Assembly (NCBI GenBank): GCA_941918925.1
Contig: OW799236.1
Coordinates: 123,192,360 to 123,256,359, forward strand
Reading direction: 5' to 3'
Length of the DNA stretch: 64,000 bases
Origin: Phyto melanocephala
Taxonomy: Eukaryota; Arthropoda; Insecta; Diptera; Rhinophoridae
Part shown: positions 50,213-62,500 of the stretch, in pieces
Numbering within the stretch: position 1 is the first letter of the stretch
Layout: each line of letters opens with the position of its first letter
Notes under the pieces: generated by a model
Database searches by the model: none
What the model was told of the DNA's origin: nothing
Seen by the model: the letters and a program-made list of their open reading frames with translations, nothing else
Translations under genes and position numbers: made by a program

Positions 50213-50452
50213 AAGGGTATTTATTCATAAGGTAATTGCAGTTCATAGAGAATTTTTTATATATGGAGATTGACATATGAAGTAAATGCGAAAAGACGGA
50301 GAATTACTGGTTGTCAGTTGATTTTGACTGCTGAAGTTTTAAGTAAGTGAAAAAAAATATAATCAGTTGACGAATTAAGACTACCTGGTGAACCAATTAA
50401 AACCAAAAAAATCTCTTTAAACTGCGATTACCTAATGAATAAATATGCCTTG
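50213..50452. mobile_element. CAAGGC-family MITE, second type (about 240 bp)
   Basis: The left end contains ATTTATTCATAAGGTAATTG. The right end on the minus strand reads CAAGGCATATTTATTCATTAGG and continues GTAATCGCAGTT. The two ends are inverted over about 25 bp. It closely resembles the 39772-39962 copy inside (GACTGCTGAAG..., AATCAGTTGACGA...). Confidence 0.55.
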
Positions 50453-50613
50453 GTATTATACATACTTATAAACAAAATGTTTAACAGAATATCATGTGCA
50501 TATACATATACTTATATAATACTCCTCAATTAACTATCTTAAAAAAAATGTATTTAATGTAAACCTTCATTTTGAGCAATTAAAAAAATTCTTTTGGAAA
50601 TATTAAAACTTAC

Positions 50614-53396
50614 CTGAATATTACCAATAGCGTGTGACAATTTTTGTATGTTAAAGTGGACACCGGCCAAATTTTGTACGGGTTCATCGGTGAATTTCGA
50701 ACGTTCAATAGTAGCCTTAACACGTTCTATCGACTGTTTATATTGACGCCAGCGTTCATGTTCCTTCTCTAATTCGCCTTGTTGTGTTTTTGCTTGAGCC
50801 AAACTGTTGGCCAGCTTAGTTTGCATATCGGACAACTCAGCAGACAATTCCGTCTGTTCGTAGTTGTTGAGAGAAGGCCAGATTTGATCAGCAGCATCTT
50901 GTATTTGTTTATGGACCAAATTGCGTATGGGTTGTTCGTTGCCAAAGAATGACTTGTGTTCTTCTAAATCACGCACAAGATTCTCATAGTCAATGCCATG
51001 TTTGCCCAATTGCAAACGATCTTCGGCTTCATGCAACCAATCCTTAAATTGCGAAACAAGTCTCATAAACTCCTGGCGAGAATTGCGGTTGCTTATCAAA
51101 TACTTTTCACGATCTTCCAGCTCTTGAGGTAAAGCGGACACTAAAGAGCGACCCTCCGATAGCATTTCGATTAGAGAGCTGGGCATACCAACTTCAGTTT
51201 TAATGCCGCTATTGATTTTGTTGAATTTATCTAAATATTTCTTCACTTCGTTACTAAGTTTTTGATGTTTCTGCAATTCATGTTCTACAGAATCGGGATC
51301 GCGGTCCAGCAATGGTCTAGATTTGACAGTACCCTCATTGCTATGTAACCAATCAAGTATCTCGGAAAGTTCAGCAGCTAGTTTCTTGTGGTGTTCCAGT
51401 TGTATTTGATGTTTTTGCCTTTGCTGTTCCACAGCTTTGCGTAAATTGCCCAGTTGGTTTTTCAACGACTGCAATTGTTCGGTAATGGAATTTTTATCGG
51501 CTGCTGTACCTTCGGAGGCAATCTTTTGACCCTTATCCGTGGCAGAAGCCAAAACACCTTCACATTCTTGTATCTTAACAATAACATCATCGTACTTGGT
51601 TATTTTCTCTTCCAAACTATCGGGAGCATTTTCAATATCAATAATGACATCGGTGTATTTCATGATAAAAGCGATGATTTCATTGATTAAGGCAATAAAT
51701 TGTTCACGCAATAACAACAATTGTCGCAAATGAGCTAGTTGATCCTCGATCAGTTTGATCATATCATCTTGTTGAGTTAAGATGCTTTGCAATTCAGGCA
51801 AATCATCAACCTTCATATCACCCATTTTATGTTTGCTGTCCTTCAACTCCTTAAGTATACCTTCATAAGCACCCAGCAATTCCTGTACATCTTCGATTTT
51901 GGAGCCAACAGGCTTATTAAGATCCCGCAATCTCTGTTGTATGGTATTCAAAAAGTCCATACATTCGGTCAACTTGCTCTTGGCATTTTTGTATTTTTTA
52001 ATATGATCTTCCAAGGTATTGATACGAGCACCAAGACATTGATTAACTTTGCTGTAGCGATCCTTCATGTTCTTTATATCTTCGTTTAACTTAAGCTTGT
52101 CGGGATTACTTAGTGTAGGCAATATGCTCTTGCCTTGATCGTTTATGTCGTTCATAAGACTTCCCATTCCTTTAGCATTTTCCATTAATTTTTTGTAGTG
52201 AGTCAATTGTTCTTCCAACACCGGAAGATTGGAGGTTCTCAATTCTCCCTCAGTGGCAGTCTCCACTTCATTCAAATAATCACTCATTTTCTTCATACAG
52301 TCCTCGAATGCTTTGCGTCCCTGTAAAAGATCATTCAAAGATTTCGCTCTCTTGCTACTTTCATCCGTAAGCGTCTTATAGTCAGCATCGATTTCATCGA
52401 GAATCTTTTGCAAAGCTGCTTTCTCGGCATCCGGGCAATCTTTAATGATATTCGCAGCCTGTCTCTTTATGTCACTTAGGACACTGTCCTTAAATTGCTT
52501 GGCATCGTCATCGTATTTCTTATTCTCCAATAGTTTGTTTTCGATTTCGCTGGAAGTAAGAGGATGATAGACAGGCAATTTTCTAACTTCGGATATTTTG
52601 CTCTTCAACCAATTACGAGCCTTATCCAGGTCATTTTCTAAAGCCTTACGAGCCTTTGTAGCATCTAAGGCCTTGTCCATTTCACCCTTCAAAGCATCCG
52701 TTAAGTTATTTTGATCAGTATGCAAATTACGCAAAGCCGATTCTAGTTGGGCATACTCAGCTGGCTCTAGTTCTATCTGCATATTGCCGATTCTTTTCTG
52801 TAACGCATCAGCCAATGACTGTTTGCCTTCAGCATCTTTCATCAAAGCCTTAATGGCATGTTGTCTAGCTTCAGCTGATTTAGGTTCAAAACCCAAAGAA
52901 GCTGGTGCTTGGACTTCTTGAATTTTGCCCTTTACCCAGTTTTGCAGTTGGTCAATTTCTCCTTTTACACCTTCTACACCCTTATTAGTAACATCCAATA
53001 GTTGAGCCTTGCGTTCCAAACGCTTACCCAAATCAGCATAACGCCTATCCAGCGACTTCATTTGTTCTTCTACTTGCTGGCCAACTAAGTTACTAATGAC
53101 ATCTGCTACTTGGGCTGCCTTAGACTTAAGTTCTTGCATTTTTTGTGGTCCTTGTTGAGCAAATTCATTTTGAATTTCTGAAATTGCAGCCATCTTTTGA
53201 GCACAATTTAAACCAGATCCCTTATCCAAAACATCCATACGTTTGATAAGACCATCAAACCAATTTTGCATTTCCTGTACGCCTTGGCGATAACTATCGA
53301 TAATATTTTGTCCTGCCTGCTTCCTAGCTATGGCATCCATCAATTGCGACTCCAGTTTATCGATATTGTCATCGAGATCAGTGTCGTCATCGGCGA
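50614..53396 (-). CDS. Msp300: Msp300-like rod exon (2783 bp, about 928 codons)
   Basis: The acceptor TTTTAG is at 53398-53397. The first two bases complete a Leu codon begun at 53499. The donor CAG|GTAAGT is at 50614/50613. After an acidic start (ADDDTDLDDNIDKLES) the exon is one long run of helical sequence with Trp motifs at intervals near 107 residues, for example EMQNWFDGLIKRM, QLQNWVKGKIQEV, KARNWLKSKISEV, EILDWLHSNEG and QFKDWLHEAEDRL. Some units lack the Trp (IMKYTDVI). Roughly eight to nine spectrin-like repeats, diverged from the modules in the 56542 exon. Role: elastic spacer between the actin-binding and nuclear-envelope ends. Confidence 0.9.
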
Positions 53397-53498
53397 CTAA
53401 AAGAAGAAAAAGGTTTCATTATTAGGAAAAATTTTATAGTTGTTTAATATACAAGCTGATGCTTATTATTTTTATTAATTAAAATATAAAATGCTTAC

Positions 53499-53736
53499 GT
53501 GATCCTGTCATTTCTAACAGTAGTTGAGATCTCTTCTCGCCAATGGCACTTAACAAATCGTTCATTGCGGCCAATTCTTGTTTGGCTGCCTCAGGACGCA
53601 ACTTGCAGGGTCGAGTCATCCAATCATTTACCGCAGCTTGCTGTTTCCTGATCCAATCACCCAATTCGACGCGTTGTTTTTGCTGTTGCTCTAATTCACT
53701 AACGGAAGCAATCAATCCTCCTAAGTGTGATTGAAC
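53499..53736 (-). CDS. Msp300: Msp300-like rod exon (238 bp)
   Basis: The acceptor TTTAG is at 53738-53737 and the donor TCAC|GTAAGC at 53499/53498. It encodes VQSHLGGLIASVSELEQ followed by DWIRKQQAAVNDWMTRP, a spectrin-type WI helix, and ends EMTGS plus one base of a Leu codon. It follows ALNTK of the 53953-54132 exon in phase 0. Confidence 0.85.
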
Positions 53737-53952
53737 CTAAAGGAAACAAGAGCAACAAAATTGCAATTAAACTTTTATAAACATAAATTCTTTACATGCT
53801 GTGCCAATTTATTAATTTAAATAACTACAATACACATACATAAATATATATATTTAGATTTGCAAATAAGCCAATTTTTAGTATATAATTTTTCAAAAAC
53901 CAACACCTTCTATTTTCCCTTCAAATTTACTACGTATAAATACACAGCTTAC

Positions 53953-54132
53953 CTTAGTATTAAGCGCATATAATCTATCGACAAGCGTAATGTTCGTTCG
54001 TATTATTTGATTAAAATTTTCTATACGCTCATGAGCTACAGCGTCCAGTAAAATATCATTAACTGCAGAAAGCTCAACATCGACTAAAGCGTCACTATCC
54101 TTAGTTGAGTTTAGAGTTCTTTTACTGGGTAT
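53953..54132 (-). CDS. Msp300: Msp300-like cassette exon (60 codons, phase 0-0)
   Basis: It begins ATACCC after a TAG acceptor (54134-54133) and ends AAG|GTAAGC at 53953. It reads IPSKRTLNSTKDSDALV, then a helical segment ending VDRLYALNTK. There is no internal Met, so it was found from splice signals and frame. It keeps frame with 54514 only if that exon uses a GC donor. A 180-bp length with both phases 0 makes it skippable, and the Ser/Thr-rich start is unlike rod sequence, so an optional exon is possible. Confidence 0.75.
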
Positions 54133-54513
54133 CTACGCAAATTAAGTATTTGGTTTGGTGTTGGTGTTAGAAGGTATTATTGGTGATAAGTTGGGTGTTA
54201 ACAAAATTACACACAGTTATTATTTGGGTATTGGAGTTTATTACAAAAACAAAAGGTGCATTTACAAGTGTAGCCACAACAACAACGACAACAAATATTA
54301 AAAAAAAACAGTTTAAAAAAGATTAAATAAAAAGAAAAAACAACATTATTAGTAAATAATTAAATGGAAAAAGCATAAGCAGAGTTTGGAAAATTAGCCA
54401 AAATTACAAAAATTTATTTAAAAAAATTCAAATTATTTTTATTTGAAAACACAAACTCTATGGAGTGGCATTGAAGAAAAGAAAAACTTATTTGAAACTT
54501 TTTAAAAACTTGC
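54133..54513 (-). other. GC-AG intron
   Basis: The upstream exon ends GATCAG|GCAAGT, a strong consensus except for C at +2. The nearest GT (GGCAA|GTTTTT) would shift frame into an early TAA in the next exon. GC donors with CAG before and AAGT after are the usual non-canonical class. The interior carries GGTGTT repeats, seen as ttggtgttggtgttag. Confidence 0.65.
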
Positions 54514-55656
54514 CTGATCCAACAAATCTTCAAGTTTAGCGCGTACAATAAGTTCACGTTCTGGAATAACTTGCAGAGCGGTTTCCAAAGGCGAGCTAGG
54601 TCTGCTAATGGAGGCAGTGGCAGCTTCACAGGCCTGTACAGCACTGGCCAATCTAGACTTTTCGTTGTTCAATTTACTTTGCATATTCTGGGCACATTTC
54701 AATTGGGTTTGAGCCATCTCCAAAGTAGTGGCGGGAGCATCTAACTCAGTTTGTATAATAGGCTCATATTCTTCCAAGTTACGCATTATACTATCCAAAG
54801 TATCTTCATATTCTTGAAATTTGGCCAAAGATTCCTGTAAGCGGTTGCGTATTTGCACTGAAGTTTGCAAAAGTGAATTGTAACTGTCTTGTATATTTCT
54901 AAGTTGGGTCTCGACTGTGTCTCGTATAGCCGGTGTAGTGGGTTCGTAGCGTTTAATTTGCACTTGGCCTTTGGAGTTTAAGTCATCAATGTTTGCTTGA
55001 TATTTCTGTATTTCATCCAATAAAGCTTCATGCTGTTTGATTTGTTCCTGAGTCTGTTGTCGATTGGATATAAACAATGAGTTGTGGGCCATTAGTTGGA
55101 AGGAGATTTGCAAAAGCCATTTTTCTATATCTTGCAATGCTTGATGGTATGAAGTATAATCATTAATTTCATTTTCCAAATTTTTCATATGTATGGCGCA
55201 GTCATTCTTAACCTTATCCCATCCGCCTTGCAAACGATGCACACTGTCAAGATCTGTGCCCAATTCTTTGGCTTCTGCTATAAGATTTTCCAATTCAGAG
55301 CCCTTCAATTTTATGTCACTTTGTAAAGACTTGTAGCGTTCCAATTGTGTTTTCATTTCACTTAACTCGCCCTTGGTTTCTGGCTGAGTTTTTAAAGTAT
55401 TTTCGACATCGCTCAACCATTTCTCAATCTTCTCCATGTTGTTTGCAAAATCTAACCATCGTGATTGTTTTTGTTTCAGATCTACAAGCTTTTGCTTGAT
55501 TGCTGAGCCCAGAGAGTCCCAATCTTTACGAACTGTAGTCATTAAATCACGTAATTTTTCTTGTTTATCTTCGGGCAACACATTGGAGGCCTTTGAATAT
55601 GCATTTTGTACCATGCCCAAAAGATGCTGACCCTCGGGTAAGCGTAGAGACAGCGA
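54514..55656 (-). CDS. Msp300: Msp300-like rod exon (381 codons, phase 0-0)
   Basis: The acceptor ATAG is at 55658-55657. It begins SLSLRLPEGQHLLGMVQ and ends LEDLLDQ at a GC donor. About three and a half spectrin repeats can be seen, with Trp motifs (RWLDFANNMEKIEKWLSDV, GGWDKVKNDC, IEKWLLQISFQL). It contains PEDKQEKLRDLMTTV, which corresponds to the interdomain helix of the 215-residue module, and a Ser/Pro stretch (SISRPSSPLETALQV) near the end that may be a flexible linker. Confidence 0.9.
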
Positions 55657-55801
55657 CTATTTGTAAAAAAATATTTTAATAAAAACATTTAAAAAAAATT
55701 TATAAACTCCTAAATTATGTTTAAACTTTAAGTGAAAAAAGATTCTATCTACCAGGAGGTAAAGTCACAATATATAGAAAGCGTTTAATAGGTTTACTCA
55801 C

Positions 55802-55962
55802 ATGAATAGTTTCAATTTGTTGGGCCAGCTTTTGAACATCATCGTCGCTACCACAAGAATCCAAAACTTGTTGGGCTTTTTCAATCCAAGCATCCATTTC
55901 ATTTTTGTAATTAAGGAATTCAGTGTGATCAGAAAGATTCTTTTCGATTTTAGAAACCAAAC
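55802..55962 (-). CDS. Msp300: Msp300-like rod exon (161 bp)
   Basis: The acceptor TTTTAAG is at 55964-55963 and the donor CAT|GTGAGT at 55802/55801. The first two bases complete a Gly codon from the preceding exon. It reads LVSKIEKNLSDHTEFL followed by EMDAWIEKAQQVLDS, half of a spectrin repeat with the conserved Trp, and ends QQIETIH. Confidence 0.85.
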
Positions 55963-56020
55963 CTTAAAATATTCTCAAAATATTATTTTTGTAATAGAAA
56001 TCTCTCTAAAAATTATTTAC

Positions 56021-56174
56021 CTTGAGCAGATGTTAGCAATTTAGTATAATTGGCTTGGGTGTCAACAGTTTGATCTCGTACCCTTGAGCAGGCACTTTGT
56101 TCCATTAGCGACTCGCAGGCATCATTTAAATCTTCAACGTCATCCTTTTCAGCCACAACTTCTTCAAGAAGTTT
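56021..56174 (-). CDS. Msp300: Msp300-like rod exon (154 bp)
   Basis: The acceptor GTACAG is at 56176-56175 and the donor CAAG|GTAAAT at 56021/56020. It reads KLLEEVVAEKDDVEDLND and ends LLTSAQ plus one base. It is acidic and helical, with two Cys residues and no Trp. It has no ATG at its start and is placed by splice signals and by phase agreement with 56542 and 55962. Confidence 0.8.
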
Positions 56175-56541
56175 CTGTACGGTAAATTGAAAGAAATGTA
56201 AAGTTATATTAATTAAGAGTTTATCTCTTTATCTAAGGAGCCATACAAAAAGTAATTTTTGTTATAACTACACAGCAGCTGAATATTAGGGAAAAGCTTT
56301 AAATATTTTGTTTTAGTAGTAAATTTGATTCTAGAGGTGGATACAATTAAAGGGAAAAGGATTCTGTTGGGAGATTTAGGTCCAAATTGGCATACATATT
56401 TGTTAACTACAATAGGTTTAGGTGTTTTAAATGATCATGTTTGGTTTTACGAATTGGTTAGTTTTGCCTGATTTTTGTGTTAAGCGGTACGAATACATTT
56501 ACAGTTGAGTCCTCGATCAACAAAGAGGATAAAATGCTTAC
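56175..56541 (-). other. Intron (367 bp)
   Basis: Short AT-rich intron between two rod exons, with GTAAGC donor and TACCGTACAG acceptor. The frame running past the donor (VSILSSLLIEDS...) ends in a stop at 56458 and is intronic read-through, not coding. Nothing else is seen. Confidence 0.8.
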
Positions 56542-59500
56542 CTTAGCATTGATCAAGTGTTCAGGAGTTTTGTTTTCTGTTTCACTGGCATGATTAACGC
56601 GTTGCGATATGTCTTCAATCCATTTATTGATCTTATTGAATTTCTGCAAGAAACTAGACCAGGCATTAAGAGCGGTTTCTAAATTAGATCTAGCATCACG
56701 GGAAATCGCCTGTACAGCATCCCATTCGGATGATAAATGTTTAATTTCTTGGGATACATTATCTTGACCTTCGTTACCACTGGTGTTTATAACTGCCTGC
56801 GAAAGTTCTTGGCAGGCATCGAGCAAGGATTTTCCTGTCATCATGCTAGCATCAATATCGCCCAACTTATTAAGGCGATCTTCAACTTGTTGCTTTTCAC
56901 CATGACAATTCGAACACTGTTCGATTTCATTTCTAGCATTACGTAGCCATTCTTGGATTTCATTGAAGGACTGCTTGTATTTTTCATGATTGTTGACTTG
57001 GTTTTCAAGGGATTCTATAATCGAATTTACCTTTTGTTGAAGTTCATCAAATTTGGCTAAGCCGGGCTCGAAATCATTACGGTCGAGAGAACCGTCTTCA
57101 GACAAACGTTTGTTAATTTTCTCTACGATATCGTTGTGACCATTGAAATCTCTTTGTATGGCGCGGAATTTCTCTAGAGCTGCTCGCTTTTCACTCAAAT
57201 CATTTAGGAAGTCAGCAGAAGTCTTTAACGAAGGTTCGATGTCTTCCAACCACTCCTGCAAAAGTTTGTACGTTTTGAAGATTTCCTCCAATTTAGCCAA
57301 ACGGCTCATCAACTTTTGCCTTACATCATTCATTTGGTTAAGCAAATCCTCGTAGTCTTGTTTTAATGCATCAGTATCTTCTTGTATTTTAGCTGCTCCA
57401 CTCTGTTCAGTGTTCATGATAACCTTTTCCTTCAGTTCAAACAAATAACGTAATTTGTTTTGACCCGATTCAAAACCTTGTCTTAAGTTCTTAACGGTGT
57501 TTAGTTTAACTTGAATTTCATTTAAATTACCCGGTATAATTTCGCAATGCTGCAGTTTTTCTCTAGTCTGTTCTATCCATGACTGGCATTCTTCGTAAAG
57601 AGTGTGATGTTGCTGATGTTCTTGGTAATGCAATTCCAAACGGCGCATTACTTCCTTGGCTAAGGTAAGTAGTGCGTTGTATTTTGTAGTAAGTTGCATG
57701 ATGGAATTACTGATTCTGGTGTCGGAACAAGTCTCCAATAACATTTGCGCCTTCATATTTAAAAGATCCAAAGTCTTCTGCCAGTCAAACAAAGTTTGTA
57801 AATGGCCTTGGAACTCTTCTAAAACCACCTTCTTTTGTGTTAGATTATCTTGCAATTTATTGTAGGATTGAACCAAAGCCTCGGTTTTTGTTAACCACTC
57901 TAAAGCATCGGTGTATTGATCTTGATAATCGGACCACTTAACAATGCCCATTTCCAAATAGTCTTTCGTTTTTGTGAGATTATCTACATAAGTGTCGAAT
58001 TCTTCCTGCAACAGGGCGACTTCCTGTTCAATCACTTCTCTATCTTCAGGTTCTGCATCGTTACACGCCTTTTCGCCTTGAGCCAGTGCGGCCTCTAATT
58101 TCGTTTTTCCTTCGGGTACTTCACTTTGTAATATCTTTAACTGATGAGTCTTTTCCGCCAAGGCCTGTTTATCTCCGGTGGGTTCAGAACATTTACTCAA
58201 ACGTTCCTTTGCATTACGCAACCAAGTAGCAAAGTCATTACCGCGGTCAATAAAGGCTTGATACTGATCAATAGTATTCTTTTGTTTTTCATACAACTCC
58301 ATGGCCTGCTTAGTAAGTGTCTCATACTTGTTAGAAATTTCTGAAGCGGGAGTTCCTTGCTGTAAATCGGAAGCTTTTGAGGTAACTGACTGAATCATAG
58401 GTTCAAATGACACAATATCCTGGACAATGTTATTGGTTTGTCTTAAGTTAGCCTTGCGTTCGCTTAAACCACTACTGAGTCTAGGTGCACCTTTAGATTT
58501 ATGAATCTTTTGTTCGCAGGCTTGTTGTAATTTGTTTTCTCTATCAGCAATCCATTGTTGCAGTTGAGTATAACTAGAACTGTAATCAGCCCATTGCAAA
58601 AGATTGGTCTCCAATTGGACCTTAGCAGTGGACATTTTCTTAACCAAACGGTCCCAATCATTCTGCAAATCCTTCATCTCGTTATTAATGGCATCTCTAC
58701 CATCAGATCGGGTGTTACGTACCACCTTTTCGCCATTGTTAATGGCAGTGTGGACCAAATTTTGTCCAACTTCACGATTGCGTATAAGATTTTGTATTTT
58801 CTCTAGCCGTTTTTCTAGCACCTCCTTAGAGCCAGCATTTGAAGATTCACTAGCTTCCCTAATAACATCTTTGGCATTATAAATCCAATCTTTGGCGCTC
58901 TGTAGATTACCTTCAAATTCACGATGATGGTCACAGTTGGTTTCAACCTTCTTCAAAACATCTTTAGCCAAGTTTACTTGGACTTGATACATAGAGTTCA
59001 TGTGTCTCAACTGATTGTTGACGTAAGTGTCCAGATGTGATTTTAGGAGGCCAGCAGCAGAATTATTGAATTTTTCAATATCATCATTACCCCTTTCGAG
59101 TTTGTTCATGATGTCGCGCATGTCAGTAACTTGCTTCTCTTTTTCCTTCAAGTTGGGCAACAAGTTTAACTTGTGATTCTTTACTAGAATATCGATTTGT
59201 TGTAACCATTCCATGAGACGTTCATATTCTTCTTTGTACGTTCTCCATTGACTCATTGTTTCTTCTAAGTTCTCCTTTTGAGTGCTTATATCTCGGAATA
59301 AGGCCTCAAAGCTATCTCTAAGAGAACGTATGTCATTGCGTATAATTTCTTGTCCTTGGGGAGAGGTACTAGACATTACCACCTCTCCAGTATGGGTTAA
59401 ATGTTCAACTAGCAATTCGCCTTGAGCCTGTTTATTTAACATATTTTCAGTGGCTTGTACCGCATTTTCAATTGCTAATTTATCGCTAAGACTACTTTGT

Positions 59501-62500
59501 TTTAGCGAAGGGAACTTTTCTCTGGCTCTACTTATCCAGCTGACCAAATCATCATATGCTTCTTTGTAAAGTCTATGATCTCTGTATTGATCTTGCCTTT
59601 CAGTTAAAAGTTTCTCTATTTTAGCAGCTAAATTATCAAATCTTTCCAATACCTTTTGGGCTTGGAATGCTGCTTGGCTCTGTTGACCACTAGCAATCAT
59701 ATCTTTAGCGTGAGATTTTAATGATTCAACCTCAATTTTTTCCATACGCACTTTTTCATCAGTTGACTTAATACGATCAAGCTGAGCTCTTTTTTCAGGC
59801 ATTGTGGCTTGATATTCAGAAAGTTCTTTTAATGTAGCCTCCAATGAGTCATTAAATTTACTGACATTTTGTATTTGGTCCAGAAAACCAGACCACTGTG
59901 TAATGGAATCGTCCAGCTGGCCCTTGACATCCATAATGCGCAAAGCAATAGAAGACCACAGATCTTGTAAATCAGACAATTGTTTATTGATAGCATCATG
60001 CCCAGTCGGTGCCGTGTTGGCCAAAACATTTTGGGCAAGCTCTACGATGCTCAAAACTTTAGCGGAGCCTTCATCTTTCATTAAGGTAACATCTTGTATA
60101 GTGGCTAGTTTTTTATCTAATTCCTTTTGGCTCATTGAAGACATATCAGAACAGTATTCTAGTTTCTCCTTGATATCATTAATCCAAACCGTGCATTCTG
60201 AAATGGCATTTTCAAATTCTTGGTGAGATGTAACGTATTGTTGCCAACGATTGTTAAGTTCTTTGACTTTATGGAATAGCTGCTGATATTTAGTTACCAA
60301 TTCAGGACCAGATGTGCGAGAAGCCAAAGGACCCTTTATTAGTAATTGAGCCTTTTCAGATACATTGTCAATTTCCAATTCTTTAGCTCTTACTTCACCT
60401 TGCAGGACCTTAAGCTCCTCAAATTGAGATTTCTTTTCAGACAACTTGGCTTTCAAGTCGACAGAATGTAATTTATTATCGGCGTCTCTTATCCAAGTCA
60501 AACATTGATCACGCAACTTTTCATAATCAGACCATTGTTGTAAACGAACTTCAATGGCATCGATTGTTGAATTTAGATTAGCGATTAGGCTCTCCCATTC
60601 CTGTTGGGTATTATCAATCTGAGATTTAATATTAACTTGACCGGCTTCTACGGTACCGGGTATAACTAATTCGCCCAATGATCTTACTTGATCAACACGA
60701 GGAAACTCATCAGCCAAATTAGATTTCAAGTTCTTTAAGCGATCCAAATTGGTATGTAGAGAAACTTGTTCTAAATCTAAATCACCCCAATAATCAATAG
60801 TGCTGTGAGTAGATTCAATGAATTCTTGGGCATCCATAACAGCCTTGCAATATTGTTGGTGAGCACTGACAATTCTTTCGTAATTTTCGACATATTGTTG
60901 TGCGTGTTTTCGAACCTTGTTGTAGCGATCGACAATGTCTTTGGTGGTGTTCTCAACATGCTCGGTTTTTTCTGGAAGATTTGCTGTAATCTCTTGTAAA
61001 TTTCCTATTTCAGCTTGATGGACATTAATATCATTCAAGGCGTCTCTATAACTTTGAAGTTTAGCTCTCTTTTCATCCAGTGTAGTCTTAAGTTCGATTT
61101 CTTCTGGTACTAGTTTTTCAACATTAAACAGCCAGCTTTTTAGCTTCTCTGCGATTTCATCAAATCCAGACCATTTCGACATTTGATCCTGTATCTTACG
61201 AGCATTATCAGTGATATTATCAAACAACTGATCGAATGTGTGTTGCAGCTCTTCCAGTTGTGACCGAATCGCTTCACGACCCTCTGTGGCAGTAGATGGA
61301 TAACACTTTTCACCACACTCAATAGTGTTGTTTAACAAGAGCAAAGCAGAAGGTTGCTGGGCCAATAATTCTTTGCTGGCAATTTGTTTTTTTAATAAAT
61401 CTTCGCGTGTTCCAACTTGAGCCAAATTACTGCTGTCATCGTACTTAGCTTGGGCACTTGCTATCCAATCTGAACACTGCTTGTATTTTTCATTATAAGC
61501 ATTGTGATCCTGCACAGCTTGCTCACACTTTTTAAGAATTTCCTTGGTTGTAGCCTGTATCGATTGGAATCTGGAAGTGACCTGTTGGACATTGACAGCA
61601 ATACGAGTTTCTCCTGAACTTTGTATTAATTCAGACGAATCGTCTTTTATTTTTTCGAATTCAATCTCATTTTGTCTCAAGTTATGAGCTAAAGATTGGA
61701 ATTTATTCAACTGATCTTCCTTTTCCTCCATAGTAGATTTTGGATTGTAGTTCTTTAAGGCGTTTTCTGATTCTGCCAACCAAGAGATCAATTGATCGAG
61801 ATTAACTTCATAATCTCCCCATTGTTGGAGACGATTTTCCAGGCCACTTTTAACGTCACTTAAAGCTGCAGAGAACTTTTCAAAATCAGCATGCAAGTTG
61901 CTCAAGTCGCGAGTCATGGCTTCCTTAGAACGAGCAGGTAGGATTTTAGCATTATTGTCGATGTGGTCTGATAAAGTTTGAAGTTTCTGGGAGCCTTCTG
62001 GCAATGACTCTTGAATTTCTATTACCTTGTTTAAGCGAGCCTGTAAGGCTGGTTTATTGCCCGAATATTCCGAGTAACTTGTTAAACGGTCCCAAAGGTT
62101 CTTTTGATAATCTTGTTGGGCTTTTTGTAGTTCACTGAATTGCTGATAGACATCAAAGGTTTGTTCTAACTGTTGCATCAGATTATTGCAGTTCTTAGAA
62201 ACATTATCATAACGCTTATTGACATCATCGACAGCTTGTTTTATTTGAACTGCATTGTTAGGCTGTGTGGAGTTTTGCAAAATAGTGGCTTTTTCATTTA
62301 CAGCCTCCACTATACGCTTATGAGAGTTAATATCCTGTTGTATTGTCTTGAATTTATATAATTTGGAACGAATCTCCTGAGCACTTGTCCAGGCTAAAGG
62401 ATTTTCATTTTGTATGGCCTTTTCAACTTGATCCAACCAATTCACAACCTGACCCAGGATATCCTGATAACTAGTAAGCTGAACGGTTTGGGCTTCTTGT

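Larger units (their letters stand above)
41209..50613 (-). other. 9.4-kb intron with Helitrons, MITEs and tandem repeats
   Basis: It holds a (TACA)n tract, a possible transposase relic near 42700-42880, tandem units (43372-43720), a dispersed fly repeat (43898-44567), a palindrome (44972-44996), two inverted Helitrons and at least two MITEs (49836-50026 and 50213-50452). The stretches 41510-42650, 45000-45940 and 48600-49820 are AT-rich with nothing recognisable. Confidence 0.6.

Noticed and set aside
56458..56541. Continuation of the rod frame past 56542 to a stop at 56458
   Set aside because: A strong AAG|GTAAGC donor lies at 56542 and the next exon continues in phase 0, so the extension is intronic read-through.
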